A stretch of 64,000 bases of DNA from Thunnus maccoyii (GCF_910596095.1 NC_056550.1:19128501-19192500); one strand, 5' to 3'; numbered from the stretch's first letter, positions 29,156 through 42,290 are shown. Notes: generated by a model not told the origin, from the letters alone. Numbers and translations are program-made.

Positions 29156-30247
29156 TATACCCATCTACCTAATAGTATACTCACCTCATCGACTGTAACT
29201 ACTGTAACTACAGACCTGAGAGAGAGAGAGACATAGAGAGAGAGAGAGAGAAAGAGGAGATCAAATTTGTATGATGGTTAAAGAGTGTGTGTGAAGTTTT
29301 GGCTTTTGAGTTGACACTATGCTGCTATCTAGTGGTGACTAACAATTATCAGGCACAGTGTTGGTGGTGTGTCCTTGAAAAAATACTATAAAATAAAGGA
29401 AAACTGCAGCCATTTCAAATGTTTATTTAGTTATGCCAACATCAACTAGTTCAAAAAAATGTAATTAAAAGAATCTTAAATGTGTATCTCAGAGTGAAGA
29501 CATTTAAAGCGGTGGATTGCGTCCTGTGATTGTCTTTGGGATCACTTTGTTGAATTCAACACATGGTGGAGCCAGAGTTTAGTGACATCATGAACTTCAG
29601 TGCAGTGGCTTCTGCAAGTAAAACACTCAAATATAATCCCCTTGACAGATCTTCAACAAAGAGCCAAAAGATGAAACATGCACATATGTTTTTTTCTTTC
29701 TCCCTATGGATGCATTTAAACTCATGAACAGATGTCATTGGTAGTTTTGGAGGACATCATGCAAAGGGTTTGTTTGAAATCATTAGATTTCTTCTTGGAT
29801 CAATCTCACCCATATGATGTAGGAGAGTCTTTGCAGTTCAGCTGGAAAATATTTATATTTATTACTCCCAAAATGCATGAGATCATCTTTTACAATCTCT
29901 TCACGCAGCACATGCCCCGCCTAAACCCTGTTTTTTCACCTTGGGTAAATAAAACTAATCAAACTGAGGCTATTGCAAATCTACATGATCACTATAGTTT
30001 AGTATTCTTTAAAAACAAAATGAAACTCTTAGTTTGGAGAAACTGAATAAGGTTCGTTCAGAGCGCTTTGTGTGTCCCCCAACATGCAGCCTCTAAACGT
30101 TCCCATATGGCTATGATGTCAAGTTTTACGTTGCAGTGCAATGATCCTCTCTCGGGACCATCAGGCTCAGATAGGGCAGTTAGACCACCCCTCAACAGGG
30201 GGATCTGGGTTTCAAACCTGCTGTCAGCAAGCGTCTGTCCTGCTGGG

Positions 30248-30307
30248 TTAGGGTTATTGTTAGGGTTAGGGTTAGGGTTAGGGTTAGGGTTAGGGTTAGG
30301 GTTAGGG
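30248..30307 (+). repeat. interstitial telomeric repeat (TTAGGG)n
   Basis: One TTAGGG, one TTATTG variant, then eight perfect consecutive TTAGGG units from 30,260 to 30,307. This is the vertebrate telomere repeat inside chromosomal DNA. It may come from repair of a double-strand break with telomerase or from an old rearrangement. Both flanks are ordinary sequence, so this is not a chromosome end. Confidence 0.95.
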
Positions 30308-30309
30308 TT

Positions 30310-33300
30310 GTTCTTGAGACAAACATTTTATTTTAAAGGGTGTTCTTTTATTTTATTTTTTTTAGATTTTCTGAAATCCCTGGAATAGGGCATGGTAGAA
30401 GTAGAAAACATTTATTTCCACATACAAGGATGAGTCAAGTACTATACATATGACACATTTTCTCTGGAATCCATGCAGCATTGTACAAATCTGTATGTTT
30501 CTACTCTAGACTTCTACAGCTGTAATCAGGCAGCTATTTGGCAGATCTTCTGACTCATCCTCCCCCACCAACTGAGATTCTGGATGTATCTGATTATTGT
30601 CAGTACACACTTGCAAAAAAAAAGGCAGGGATGGGGGAAGGGGCAGATTGTTCTTGAAGAGGCCTACTCATATGCCTCAGCTGGACAGGAGTGAGCCTCC
30701 CTTCACAAAACAATGTAACAAAATGATGTAATTACTGTGAGGTCTTCAGCATCGGCCAACCCCCAATGGCTCTCTACTCCTTCATTTCCAAGTAACTGAT
30801 GCAACTGTTGCATTCTAAAGAAAGGAGCCGACACAAAGTGGAAAGTAAGGGGTGGGGTGAATTAAAACAGGAAACTTAAGACAAGAGACTGTGTGCTAAC
30901 TTCATACTGGCAGGCAGAGATCCAAATTTACTTACTCATATTTGCGCACTCAGTAAATAGGATGTATTATCTCAGCAAAGGTGAATTAAGCATGATCATT
31001 TCAAGTCAACTAAAACAATGCAATCAGGAACTGACAAACAGAGGATACAGTGATTGAAAGAGGAGGGAAATCCACTGCATGTGGAGATTATCTGATAAGA
31101 AATGGGATCGAGAGAAGAGTCTGTGGCGATCTTTGCCAAGGCTCCAACTCTCACACTGATTTTTAGGACACTCTTCCTGTCATTAGTGGACTCCTTACTA
31201 TGTCCGCAATGCATTGGATGTTTCCTGTTTGCTAACTGGGTCCTGCACTTATCCTGATAACATTGAAAGTTCACTAATTATGTGTTATACTGTTTCAAGT
31301 TAACTGACTGACCGAGTTCATTTTGGCACAGAGAACTTAAGGACATAAGGACATGCCTAAATATCCACAAAAGAAAGTCAGTTTTTTTTAATAACTATAC
31401 ATTTTATTGTTTTCTCTGTACTCTGCCAAAATTGACATACAATTGTATAAGTTTTGCAACTTGCTATTTTAGCATTGTAATAATGCAGTTGTTTAATATT
31501 CTCACACAAAAGTTTGAATGTGTTTGCATGAAATCAGATATAATGTATATACAGTATCCTTTCTAAAAGCACACACGCATTCCACAAATGACCTGTACTC
31601 TGTTTAATGATTGAGGAAAAGAATGCAGTCCTTGACAGGGGAATTCATCTTTCTCAACGTTTGTGGTATGTAGAGTCTCAACTCTCATGGGGGAGTTTGT
31701 GCAGTGTGAGGTCAGGATGGAAATCAAGAAAAGTGTGTTAAGTGAATTCAAACTATTTGGACACAGAGATAAATGGCTTCCTTTGCAGCCAGTTGAATCA
31801 TGAAAAAACAAGTTGTAGTCTTAAGAGCTTCCGATAAAGCTGGGAGGGGAATTAGATAGAGCTGATGAGTAAGAGATCTTCTGGATGAGTAACTTAACCT
31901 GTATTGTTTGACTTAGCAGCTACCTCTCAGTAGGTAAGATAAAATGACACTGTGTGTCAGACAGAGCCATATCTATGATTTCCCAACCAAGCAAACATTT
32001 TAAGGAAATCATGTTCATTTGAATCATTTCTCTTGCACAAGATACAGAAAAAGGCTCAAAAATGTCAGTAAGAGATACAAGAGACACAAGAATCTGTGGA
32101 CACAAAGAGACCTCTGTTCGACTCATGCATTTTCCATGATCACATTACAGTAAGTGTTGCTTCAGTGAGTAAATGGTCAACACTCACTCATTGTTGCAAT
32201 GTGAGTGTCTCTTGTACCATTTTATTTATGCACAAATCTACTGGTTGAACATTGAATAGGCACTCAGTTTTAGAACACAGTTACAAAGCGGATGAGAAAA
32301 GAGCATCTGGCTGCTAAAGCTGATGTGGCTTTAAAAGTCTCTCAAAGTACAAGGTCACCCTATCAGTGTTTTGACAAGTCGTTAGTCTCTGGATTGGGTC
32401 CCCTCACCCCTCATTCTTTTACATGTTGTCATGTGTTCTTCCATATCCTTTTCATTGTTATATTTTCATTCTCATTTCCTTTATTTGTCACAGGAAATAA
32501 TATGTCCACAGGGTCTTGTAATTAACTTCTATCCACAGCCTTGTTCCTTTTACTCCCCCCCCCCCCCCCTCCCACTCACAGCAACGTTTTAGTGCCTTGG
32601 CATGTGTACAGAAAACATGTAGATCAGTAAGTAGCACTGTTTACCAAAAATGAGACACTGAATTTTGGAGGTTTTCATGAGAGTCACATGGTTTATTCCC
32701 TCTGTTACTGATCCACTACCCCTTTGCCCCCAGCTTAATTTCCATTCTTATGTGACTTCTCTGTTCAGTCTTATAGATAATACATAAACAATAATAATCA
32801 CCCTTTTGTGCAAGATTGATGAGTGAACCAAACATGGAGAAACTGATATAAAAGTTGAATCATGTCATGTTATATATAGTCCATTGTCTTTCAGATTTCT
32901 CTTACTCTGTGTAGAAACAACTCAAAAATGCCTACTGTGCTGCTGGAAATGGTTCAACATTATCACATCATCAAAACTAACCCTAAGCCCTGCACTCCAG
33001 CTGCTATTTTTTTACACCATTAATTATTCTGCGGCTCACTTGTGTAAACATCTGAGCATAGTTAATCCAAATGAGCTCCATAGGTGGGCTAAAAGGGTCT
33101 TTGAGGTCATGCCCTACATGTCTTTGGATACGAACAGGAAATACTGTGGAAAATAAAGCTGATAGTGATCATGACACAGACTTGATAATACTTAAAACAG
33201 TCGAACACTGAGCATTTCAGTTATGTTTGGCACTACTCTGTTTAGTTTTCAATTCTTCTGTGTTTGTTGCTGGGGAACACAGACCCCTTGTCAAGAGATG

Positions 33301-35417
33301 AAAGTTTACTACTGGCGAGTGACCAATAACAATATAATGAAATTTTAATACCAAACTTCTCTGTCTGTAGAGTAGAGAGTGGAGAATAGTGCATGTGATG
33401 CCTGTTCTTTTTTTTTTTTTTGTGACTAGGGAGTGTTTCACCAAACATGACTGGAATCTCAATGCTTGTTTTCTTAACTGAAGTCCCCTGTTTGTCTTGC
33501 AGGACCTCCCTTGTTGGATATCGTCTTCTAATATTTCCTTCTGCTCCCATCTCATGGATTGTTCAAATAACCTTTGACTTTAATTGTATTAAAGACGACT
33601 CACAATACTCAGCTGTTTATTCTCAGCAATCTCTGATTTTAACTACAAACACATTGTTCTAGTTTCTGTTCATCATTTCTGTGTGTCACAAGAGTTAAGA
33701 GAGGATGTGATTGCATTACATATTCTATGTCTTCCTACAAAATCTGTGTCTAAGCCTCCAGATTTATTGCCGTAGTTATGGTATGTTTCTCATGAATTTA
33801 TCACCCCAAAGTGACTCATCAGCAATCATCAATCATCAGCAAGCTAATTTCCTCCCACTTCAATGAAATTGTATCCCGGAGATCTTAGAATAACCTGTAC
33901 TTCTGACTTTGAATAAACTAAAAACAGGATGTGACTGTATGCTGCGTAGCATGGAAATTCCAGAGTTAACATTTTCTTCTTCCTGAAAATGAATGGTGTC
34001 GTCTTGTGAGTAAATGTTTTTGGGAAATAAGCCATGTCTGTTTTATTAGGAACCCCTAATTATTGATACTGTGCTGATAATGGATCTCAGTCAGAACATA
34101 CATATGAGCCATATCTCATCTCTGAAAAACTTTTTTTTTTTAATGATTTTAATGACTCAACAATGATCCATGAATAATAAAAAAGAATGTCTTATTTTGG
34201 TCTGCAACACGTCGGATAAAATATGGAAACATGACGTTGGTGGATCTGCAAACATTCAATCTGTCTCCAAATGTGGGTGTGTGGGTGTGAATCTCTGTGA
34301 ATCGCTGGTGACCTTAAGAAGTGTGGGCATAATGAAGTCTTCCAGCATGCATGCAAAACATTTTTGACAGTTAAGCCTTATTGAGAAAAGGAGCATGATA
34401 CCATCACTGTCACCAATGTTGTTTCTCTTTTTTTTTTTTTTTTTTAATTATTTCTAGGCATAAAGCAGTCTTTTACATGAATTTGTTTCAATCGTGTGGT
34501 TGAATGAAATGTCATAATTAAGATAAATTATGCAGTCATAAGGAAGTATTTATGTATGCAAGTAAAATTACTCACAGTGAAGGACAGTTATGGATTATGC
34601 ATCAGGTGCCCATGTCATCCAAATACCTCCATCACAGACTGCATGTAAGAGGTATTTTAATTGTGCTACCCAATCTATTGCTGAGTAGTTTTAATTGTAA
34701 AAGTGCATCAAATTTGCATCAAATGACATATTTTGCAGTGAAAATCTCATTCTGCAAACTAACTGGTAAACAGTACAGTAAAAATACTTTCTTTTCCATT
34801 CTTTATGTTATTGTTTTATGTTTCCCCTTTTCCCTCATATTCCACATCCTTTCCATACAGTGAGATATGTAATTTGCATCAGATTGTTTAAACAAATCGG
34901 GCTGTTAATGTGTAACATTACATCAGTAATATTAGTAAACACAAAACAGGCCTATCATTTCAATTACAATCACTTGACGACCACCAAAACAATTATACTG
35001 GAGATGACTCTCTTGAATATGCAAGTTCAGCTCAAATTTATGTCTTCAATAACAAGGATTGGGACTTTTCCAGTTTCAAATCTATTTGCAATTTGGCTTG
35101 CTAGGAACAGAGAAAGTATGAAGTTATAGCAGTTATATTTTAAAGTTATATTTTATATAGCCTAATTGTTTAATTTGTCACCTAACAATCTTAAAAGAAG
35201 CATCTCTAAATCCTAAACCACTCCATCTTTTGCATAATCCCACATAACTAACAGACTCACATATAATGAATATAATATAGTTAAATACAATTACATGACT
35301 CTGTTTAATGGTGCAGAAAAAGACACATCAGGACAAGACAACTTGATGTAACATCGCCTGACTCATGAATAACAGAGAAACCTCACACACAAACCTCCAT
35401 CAGCTGCCACAGAGAAA
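30310..35417. other. non-coding spacer before the ICAM cluster
   Basis: No exon is supported on either strand. The region is AT-rich, with poly-T runs near 33,410 and 34,429 and a 15-base C run at 32,555-32,569. Open frames here are short and unrelated to known domains. Confidence 0.55.
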
Positions 35418-35430
35418 GTGTGTGTGTGGA

Positions 35431-35493
<63 letters not shown>

Positions 35494-35558
35494 TTTGTTT
35501 GAGAGAGAGAGAGAGAGAGAGGGAGAGATAGATAGAGAGAGAGAGAGAGGGAGAGGGG
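35418..35558. repeat. compound GT / TTTG / GA microsatellite upstream of ICAM-A
   Basis: A (GT)29 tract at 35,433-35,490 is followed by TTTG units and then GA-rich sequence with GATA interruptions to about 35,558. It ends about 130 bases before the ICAM-A start codon, so it probably lies in the promoter or 5-prime leader. Long GT tracts can adopt Z-DNA, and GA tracts can bind GAGA-type factors. Whether it regulates the gene is inference. Confidence 0.95.
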
Positions 35559-35687
35559 GCATGTAAGCAACATTCACTCTCCTCTAAATGTACTCCGTCG
35601 GTGTACTACCATTCAAGACAGCCCAACCACAGAAGAGAAGCTGAGCAGAGCTGGAATAAACGACAGGAGGGACATTGTTCGGATGAA

Positions 35688-38600
35688 ATGAGTGAAAGTA
35701 GGACATCATTTGTTCGACTCTTCTTGGGGTTCTTCCTCAGTGCGACAGGTAGGCTGTTTTCATTTTCTTCGCTTTTCTTTATAGAGGAAATAATTGTATA
35801 GGTTACTGTTTTTAATGTAAGCTATAGGTTAATGTATATTTTGCGCCATATTATGTATTTTTCACAGAGCGCTAAATGATCAACCGAGAGCTCCCTGAAA
35901 TACATTACATGATAAAAACGTGGTAAGAGGTAATCAAAGGAGCTAATTAGCAGGTAAAAGTGTAATTACGTGCCATATAGATGCAGAACTTTGTTTTAAC
36001 CACAAGGGAGCAGTATCATGTGTAAAGAAACTGTCATATTATTATACACTGTGCGCTGTTCCCAACGATGTTATTAAATCTGAGACTGAAGCATCTTTTC
36101 ACAAGTCCTTCAATAAATGTGATCAAGAGAACATTGAAAACGATTGGTCAGTAAAATCGACTGGGGGTGCATTTAAAGGCTCTTCTCAAAATAATCTCAT
36201 GGAAAAGTTTGAGTTCCCCCAAACTTTTCCATGGTGGGGTGGGGGTGGGGGGGTTCGGGTATGCAAATGTGCGTAACACATACCCAGTCACACACAAAAT
36301 TCTGTTTAGATAGAAGATGTTAAATGTGTTTAAATGTGTTTTGAAAGTTATTAGAGAAGATGACGACTTCAAAGTTGTACTCAGTGAATTCCAGAGATGA
36401 GGACCTCTATATTTGATAAAACATTGATGATTGGAAGTGCGACAATAAGGTAAATGAAAGTCCTTTTAGCGCCTCATTGAATAAGAGTGAATGCCTGACG
36501 ATAAAAGGGGAGAAAATGAACTGTATCTCGAAGGTTTTGCCTGGGATATATGAATTTGAACATAAACACACATCTTAGAAGAGTAAGAATAAATTGACAA
36601 AAGTTTAAATTTCCTAAACAAAGGTGCAGATGGCTCTTGGCTAGTAGAATTTGAAATCATTCTTTAAAAAAAACCTTTTTTGGATTAAAAGTATCTGATT
36701 GAGGTGCGAAGGATAAGTAGCAGCCCAAACAATATTACAATAATTGATATATGGATAGATTAGACTATAATACAGTTAAATAAGGCTACCTACCTATCAG
36801 CCAAAAAGCAATTGAAATATATAGGAAAGTATATCCACTATCTCCTTAGTGATCCTCTATTATAAGGATAATATCAAGGCTACTAAAATTTCAGTCTGAT
36901 TTGATCGCTTTGCTGAGTAAAGTCTACATAGTCAACATAAATATATTTTTTAATCTTCTATATTTTGTGTTACTAAATAAGGCAAGTCAAGAGTGATTGA
37001 AACATTCTTTGTTAATCTGATATTTACTTTGCCTGTTTTTGATTATTATAAAGTTTGCTGCTCATTGGTTTTGTTAATAAAGTTGTATTGTAAAAAAAAA
37101 AAAAAAAAGTTATACTGGAACGTTTCAGGGAAAGCACACGACGTAAGCAATGCTAGTGAACAAGTATTTTTGATGCGACATCAAGTCGCCAGCAGTAACT
37201 GTTCACTCTTTCCTGCCCAACTGTGGCTTCCTGTGCCACCCTGTCTTTGAGTGAGGCAGTGCAGCAAAGTGAGAAGTGAAAGTTTTAAGGTCAAGTCGAG
37301 GACAATCTGGTCATGTCCTTCTTGCATTATGAGATATTGTATATAGTCCGGGATGACTATTTGTTTTTCCTTTTAATTCTTCACTATATATCCTTACTGT
37401 GGAAGCACCATAGTAAGAGTAAAAGTTGTAAAAGCCATCAGTAAAAGTTGGTCATGATAAAGATAAATGCTCATGAAAGATAAAGGCTCTGTCAACATTT
37501 TGACTCATTAAGTCAAATGCTATGCGATAAAAAAAGTCAAACTTATGAGAAATAAAGTCAGAATTGACTCAGTAGCTTAAGCTAAAATTTTGAGGTAGTA
37601 GGCTAAATCAAGATTCTGAATTTGTATTGCATAATTTTGACTTATTATCTTGTAATTTTGACTTTTGTCCTCGTAATTTTGACTTATTCTCTCACAATTT
37701 TGACTTTTCTCATATAATTTTGGTGTAATAAGTCAAAATTTAGACTTTTTTCTCATAATTTTATCTTACTATCTCATAGTTTTGACTTTTTTATCTCATA
37801 ATCTTGACTTAATACGTCAAATTTTTTGACATACCATGAGCACTTAAATAATCATGACTAACTTTTTTTGCTTTTTCTGACAGAAATGGGCTTCCACAAT
37901 ACACTGTATAGTTCCTCTGATTAAGAAATATAGTATGTTGGTGATATTTTAAAGGTCCTCTTCAACCTGACACATTAAGAAATTACCACATTAGCCGAGA
38001 TGATTAAGGGTTTTACAAAGTAGGCCTATTGCATAACTGCAGAAACAAGGATGAATAGCTAATAAATCTTCTGTTCAGCTCTGTGACTGAACTATAATTA
38101 AGGTTTCCATGAGTCTTTGAAAAACAATGGGCAATCACTCAAAACCCACATGGGAGTTTGATGAAGTGCCTTCCTTTTTTTTAATTAACTTACTGTCAAT
38201 AGGTAAAAGGCTAACTTTGTAATGAAATGTTTCTCTTAGGGAAATTATACAAATATGACACATGCTCATACACTCACACTGCAGGTGCCTGCTGTCCCAT
38301 TGAGTTGAGCCAAACCAGTATTGTGGTGCGATATGGAGACCCAGTCTCAGTCAACTGCAGCACATCAGAGACTATGCATGAAGGAATGGGCTGGGAGGCT
38401 TCAAGTGGAGGCGGAGGTTCAGAGATGGTCAACCATTTGCCCTGGACTGTGGAGCACCTCACAGAATGGTCCATCGCACCCACATGCTTCATCAATCTAC
38501 TTCGAAATAGTACAGAGGAGCAATGCACCAAGACCTTAAAAGTTGTTCTATACAGTAAGTCTGGTTTATTTTTTCATATAACAGAATGATGCTATGATTG

Positions 38601-40248
38601 TGTCTGATAACTTCTACTTTGTCTCCAGCATTCCCACAAAACATCAGTATCAACTCCGATGTTGAGATGGACAAAGGGGAGCAATATAACTTCACATGTT
38701 ACATTGGCAAGGTAGCACCAGTTCAAAATCTCACTGTGAGGTGGTACAAAGGAGATACAATCTTCCACACACAAACTTTTGACAATCCAAGTCAGGAACC
38801 AGTGGATCAGTCACCTGTCCTCAGCTTTACACCTACTGAACAAGATCACGGAGTCAAGTTCAGATGTGAGGCACATTTGGACCTGGGGCCAGAAGGGCCA
38901 CAACTTAAAGTATCTTCAGAGGAGTTTACTACTATCGTTAGGTGTAAGTATATCATCTGTACTTAACTATATTTCTGAAGGGGAGGTTTAAACATATTTA
39001 GGTTATTTATGGCCTTTAAGAAGGTCAATTTCAATCCCTGTTGTGTCAAAGTCTGAATTTCAAAAATGACATTTTATTATATTGTAGTGCTAGTGCTAGT
39101 TTTTCAGGGAGTGCAGCTGTAATTTATTTTGGACCAACAAGACCAAATAGTGGACTACATGTCTAAAAGGGGAAAACACCAACATTTCAGCCAGTTATCA
39201 TGCCTCATTTGTGTCTTAGCTGCTTTTCATCTAATAAACAAAAGTAAAATTGCATATATGGTTGCTGTCTTTGCCCCTGTTTAGTTGGACCAGATATACA
39301 ATGTTCTTTTGTGGAGGTACTCGAGGGGGGAACTTTGTGGGACCAATGCCCTGTGGCAGGAAATCCTGAACCTTTCATCCAGTGGCTGAAAGATGGAAAG
39401 CGTGTAGACTCGAGCCAAACTATGACCAGGGAAAAGGCAGGGCAGTACATCATCGAAGCTGAGGGTAAAGCCGTCAGCCGAAAGAAAATCCAGGTCCTTG
39501 TGATATGTGAGTGTCTTCCCTCTTTACAACAGTAAAGCATGAGGAGCATTAAAATGGAAAAACATTTTGTTTTATCAACGTGGAGACATGCAGGCATTCA
39601 ATATCTGACATTAAGATATAAACAGATTTATTCATTTGTTTACAGATGGACCAGAGTTGAAGTGTCCAAGCAATTATACCGCACTGGAGAACGCTCCTCA
39701 CAACCTCACCTGCACTGTCGAAGGGTACCCTGAACCTAAGACGATCTGGTACAGAGATGGTGACGAGGTGGAACTCCCAGAGAACCTCACAAGAAGTGAT
39801 GCAGGGCAGTACTTGATCACTGCTTCGAACCGTTTCTCAAGTGTCAATCACACAGTGGAGCTTGACATCTTATGTGAGTTATTTTGATGAAAATCCTAAA
39901 TATCTACTAATAGCACGGAATATGTTATACTGGTGCACTTGCTTTTGCTCTGACATGTACATTCTTTAAATTTGCTGTCTCTAGACCCACCATCACAGAT
40001 AGTCGAGCTTGAAGACTCTGAAGTTGAGGTTGGTTCTGCCGTGTGGCTCAAGTGCTCCTCCACGGGAAACCCACGGCCGACGTATTCGTGGTCATATTAC
40101 CAGGCTGGCAATGTGATAAATGAAAATGACGACGGAGTGTCCCGTCTGCTAATCAACAATGCTACTGCGTACAACATGGGCTTCTACACGTGTCAGGCCT
40201 CGAACGAGAAAGGAAATGTCTCTAAGACTGTCAGAGTCACTGTAAAAG
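35688..40248 (+). CDS. ICAM-like adhesion protein with five Ig domains (ICAM-A), 3-prime end not found
   Basis: Six exons join in frame: 35,688-35,748, 38,285-38,554, 38,629-38,943, 39,285-39,506, 39,646-39,873 and 39,985-40,248. All junctions are GT-AG and phase 1, giving 453 complete codons. Exon 1 encodes a signal peptide (basic start, then LFLGFFLSAT). Each later exon is one Ig domain. Domain 1 has the ICAM type N-terminus (CCPIEL) and a GMGWE motif with Glu58, matching the integrin-binding glutamate of mammalian ICAMs. Domain 2 has the ICAM signature FRCEAHLDLGPEGPQ. Domains 3-5 are C2/I-set, with GYPEPKTIWY, DAGQYLITASN and GFYTCQASNEKG. Five domains match ICAM-1 architecture. The start chosen is the first ATG giving a signal peptide; a nearby ATG at 35,683 is out of frame. 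The expected transmembrane exon was not found before the next gene. One acceptor at 40,863-40,864 would add Glu-stop and make a secreted protein. Family assignment is firm, the 3-prime structure is not. Confidence 0.85.
36790..36853 (+). repeat. dispersed repeat copy 2
   Basis: Matches 29,092-29,155 in the same orientation, with shared words ATCAGCCAAAAAGC and ATTGAAATATAT. It lies in ICAM-A intron 1. Confidence 0.7.
37490..37840. repeat. degenerate minisatellite around ATAATTTTGACTT
   Basis: The segment repeats variants of ATAATTTTGACTT joined by TATCTCA or TTCTCTCA, with a period of about 20 bases. Reverse-complement copies (AAGTCAAA) lie at the left edge and in the middle. At least eight units are visible. 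The mixed orientation allows hairpins. Confidence 0.8.
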
Positions 40249-41293
40249 GTAAGATTAATGTAATGTATCTACCCCTTTAATGCAATAAGAAGGCTGATGC
40301 AAGAATTGAAATAGCTTGTATATTATTGGTAGCCTGCTAATCATATTATTATGCATAATCAGATAGAGTGAGATAGAGATACAGTGCTTTAGACTTTTTT
40401 TTTGTAAATGACCATACTCCTAATATTCAATTGTATTTATGATGAAATGTATCCTCTTAAATAGCTTATGACCCCTTAAAATGAATCTGTCTACTTGCAA
40501 CTTCTCATCAAAGGTTGCATATGTCCACCAAAGAGTGATTTTCCTTAAAACATAATAGTGAGGTACAATATCCATCTATCAAGTAGTGGAATGCAACTAG
40601 TGTATTGCTCCAGTAGGGTGATGTCAGATAATCTTTGACATCAGGTATAATGGGACATATACGCTTTTAGGAACTGTGCTCTTTAAAAATTAGCAGCCAG
40701 TCACTGAAAACGTCTTTGAATTGTTGCTACAATACTACTTAACATAAAACAATCATTTTGATCGGTCTGTGGTACCCAGGAAGTGTGTGGTAAAACCTTC
40801 AAGGTCATCAGGCCAGGCAAATCGGTCGGTAAGCGCTGTGACATATCGAATTTTACTTTTGCAGAATAAGGGTGCTAAACCAAAAACAGACTATTTAACA
40901 ATTGGCAGAACTGTATTATGATGAAGTGTTTTAGGAAGTCTTTTAATTATAATAGACATATTTGCCAAATACACATTGTTTTTTGTGAATAAGCATTTGA
41001 AGCACTGAACAGAAGTTTCGGCTAAGTTGGGACAGTTGCTTAAGTGTTAATATTTGCAATAAGATTGTGATTTAATCAGTTATTATAGGCATCTTCTTGT
41101 ATTATATTGACCATGTCACACATTTTGCCTCGCACAGATACACAATACGCTAGGCTAATGTATATTAGACTAGGCTAATGTAGCAATAACAGTTGATCAG
41201 AGTTTATTCATTCATGCTAGCTCTGTTCGCTTGCTAGCTCTGAACAGTTTAGTAGCCTAAAACTAACATTTTACATTTTACCCCTGTAAGGTC

Positions 41294-41410
41294 TGTAGGA
41301 GAATGTATGGGGACAAAAGTGACCCCAAGGCGACAGAGAACTGGATTAGCTGTCAACAGTGCCATTGCATAATGGAAGATGAGGGGTTTGTCTGCAAAGA
41401 CTGTGTATAA
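41294..41410 (+). pseudogene. remnant of a transposon-encoded C-terminal zinc finger
   Basis: One frame reads CRRMYGDKSDPKATENWISC, then CQQ-CHC-type spacing, and ends GFVCKDCV followed by TAA, 38 codons in all. A YGDKSDP..TE.WI.C..C segment followed by FVCKDC-stop resembles the C-terminal treble-clef or PHD-like finger of pogo-like DDE transposases common in fish. The middle of the finger looks deleted and no upstream transposase core is intact. Assignment rests on memory of the pattern, not on a search. Confidence 0.45.
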
Positions 41411-41954
41411 TTTCACAGTAGCAGTAGGCTATGCGCAGTAGGCCTATCAACGGTTTCATATCCAGTATTCTGGCTTGTTTCACTGGGCCCTTTTAAGTTT
41501 TAACAATTAAAACTAAAACTCAACTAAAATAGTAGGATGAAATATGATAAATATGAATTATGAAACATTTAAGAGGTTATGTTAAGGTTTAAGGTTAAAT
41601 CAATTGTTAATTATTTTTGTATTCATACAACACCTGATTCCCTATTTTACTCTGTTCAGCCCTTCTATTACTATGTTAAACTGTACAATATACTATATGT
41701 TCAAATAAAAAAAGATATTTGAACTGAAAATGAATGTCCCAATTTACCTTACCAGTTGTCCCATTTCACCTGAACATGCCAACAACGTGAGAGAAGGGGT
41801 CTTGGTATGTTTGAAGGTCTGTAGTTTCTAAACAACATAATTTCAAAACAGAAATACTGCAGAGAGCCGTGATAACTTATAAAAACATCAGTGAGTAACC
41901 AGCTTTTTTGATGGTCTCCTGGTAATTCTACCAAAAGTGTCACAAATTACCTGA

Positions 41955-42290
41955 TTCCACGCTACTGTATTTAAGTACAATTTTAAGGTACTTGTACTTG
42001 AGTAGTTATGCGTCTTTATACTTTTTACTCTGCTGCATTTATTTGACAGCTTGCTAGTTACTTTGCTGATTTAAGATTTTACATTCAAAACATATAATCA
42101 GTTTATACAACATGGTGCATTATCATAGGTTAAACTGCCCCACAGCATATAAAGTAGTTGACAGTAGCTTCACCTCAGCAGCTACAATTTGAAAATGCAA
42201 TAAGTAACAATAATTCGATAAAATGATATATAATGATATAAGTCTCTGAATGGAGCTATTCATGATAATTTAAGTAGATTTTGCTGTTTG
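41955..42290 (-). mobile_element. fragment of the teleost hAT-type non-autonomous element
   Basis: Contains TTTAAGTACAATTTTAAGG, TACTTGTACTTGAGTA, TTTACTCTGCTGCATTTATTTGACAG-type sequence and AAGTAGTTGACAGTAGCTTCACC-type sequence. These are the reverse-oriented hallmarks of the family whose complete copy is at 50,952-51,710 (CTTAAGTAAAAGTA, GTGGAGCTAGTTTGAACTAC). Both terminal inverted repeats are missing. Confidence 0.6.

Larger units (their letters stand above)
14161..30247. other. non-coding stretch, no gene seen
   Basis: About 16 kb without an exon I can support on either strand. It holds scattered microsatellites: GT at 18,211-18,230, CA at 19,100-19,126, AAAG at 19,938-19,962, C-rich tracts at 22,083-22,109 and 27,067-27,084 (18 C residues), and AG at 28,995-29,032. 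Open frames up to 140 codons (for example 19,333-19,755) show no conserved domain pattern. An intron of a large flanking gene or intergenic regulatory DNA is equally compatible. Confidence 0.55.
35749..38284 (+). other. ICAM-A intron 1
   Basis: Intron from a GTAGGC donor to a TGCAG acceptor. It contains the second copy of a dispersed repeat (36,790-36,853), a 15-17 base poly-A run near 37,092, and the TGACTT minisatellite at about 37,490-37,840. No coding exon is seen in it. Confidence 0.7.

Noticed and set aside
30248..30307. True chromosome end
   Set aside because: The TTAGGG tract is short and flanked by ordinary sequence on both sides.
35383..35577. Minus-strand Ser-Leu / Thr-His repeat frame
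   Set aside because: It is the translated GT/GA microsatellite, not a protein.
37490..37840. CRISPR-like repeat array
   Set aside because: Units are degenerate, spacers are not unique, orientation is mixed, and the genome is vertebrate.
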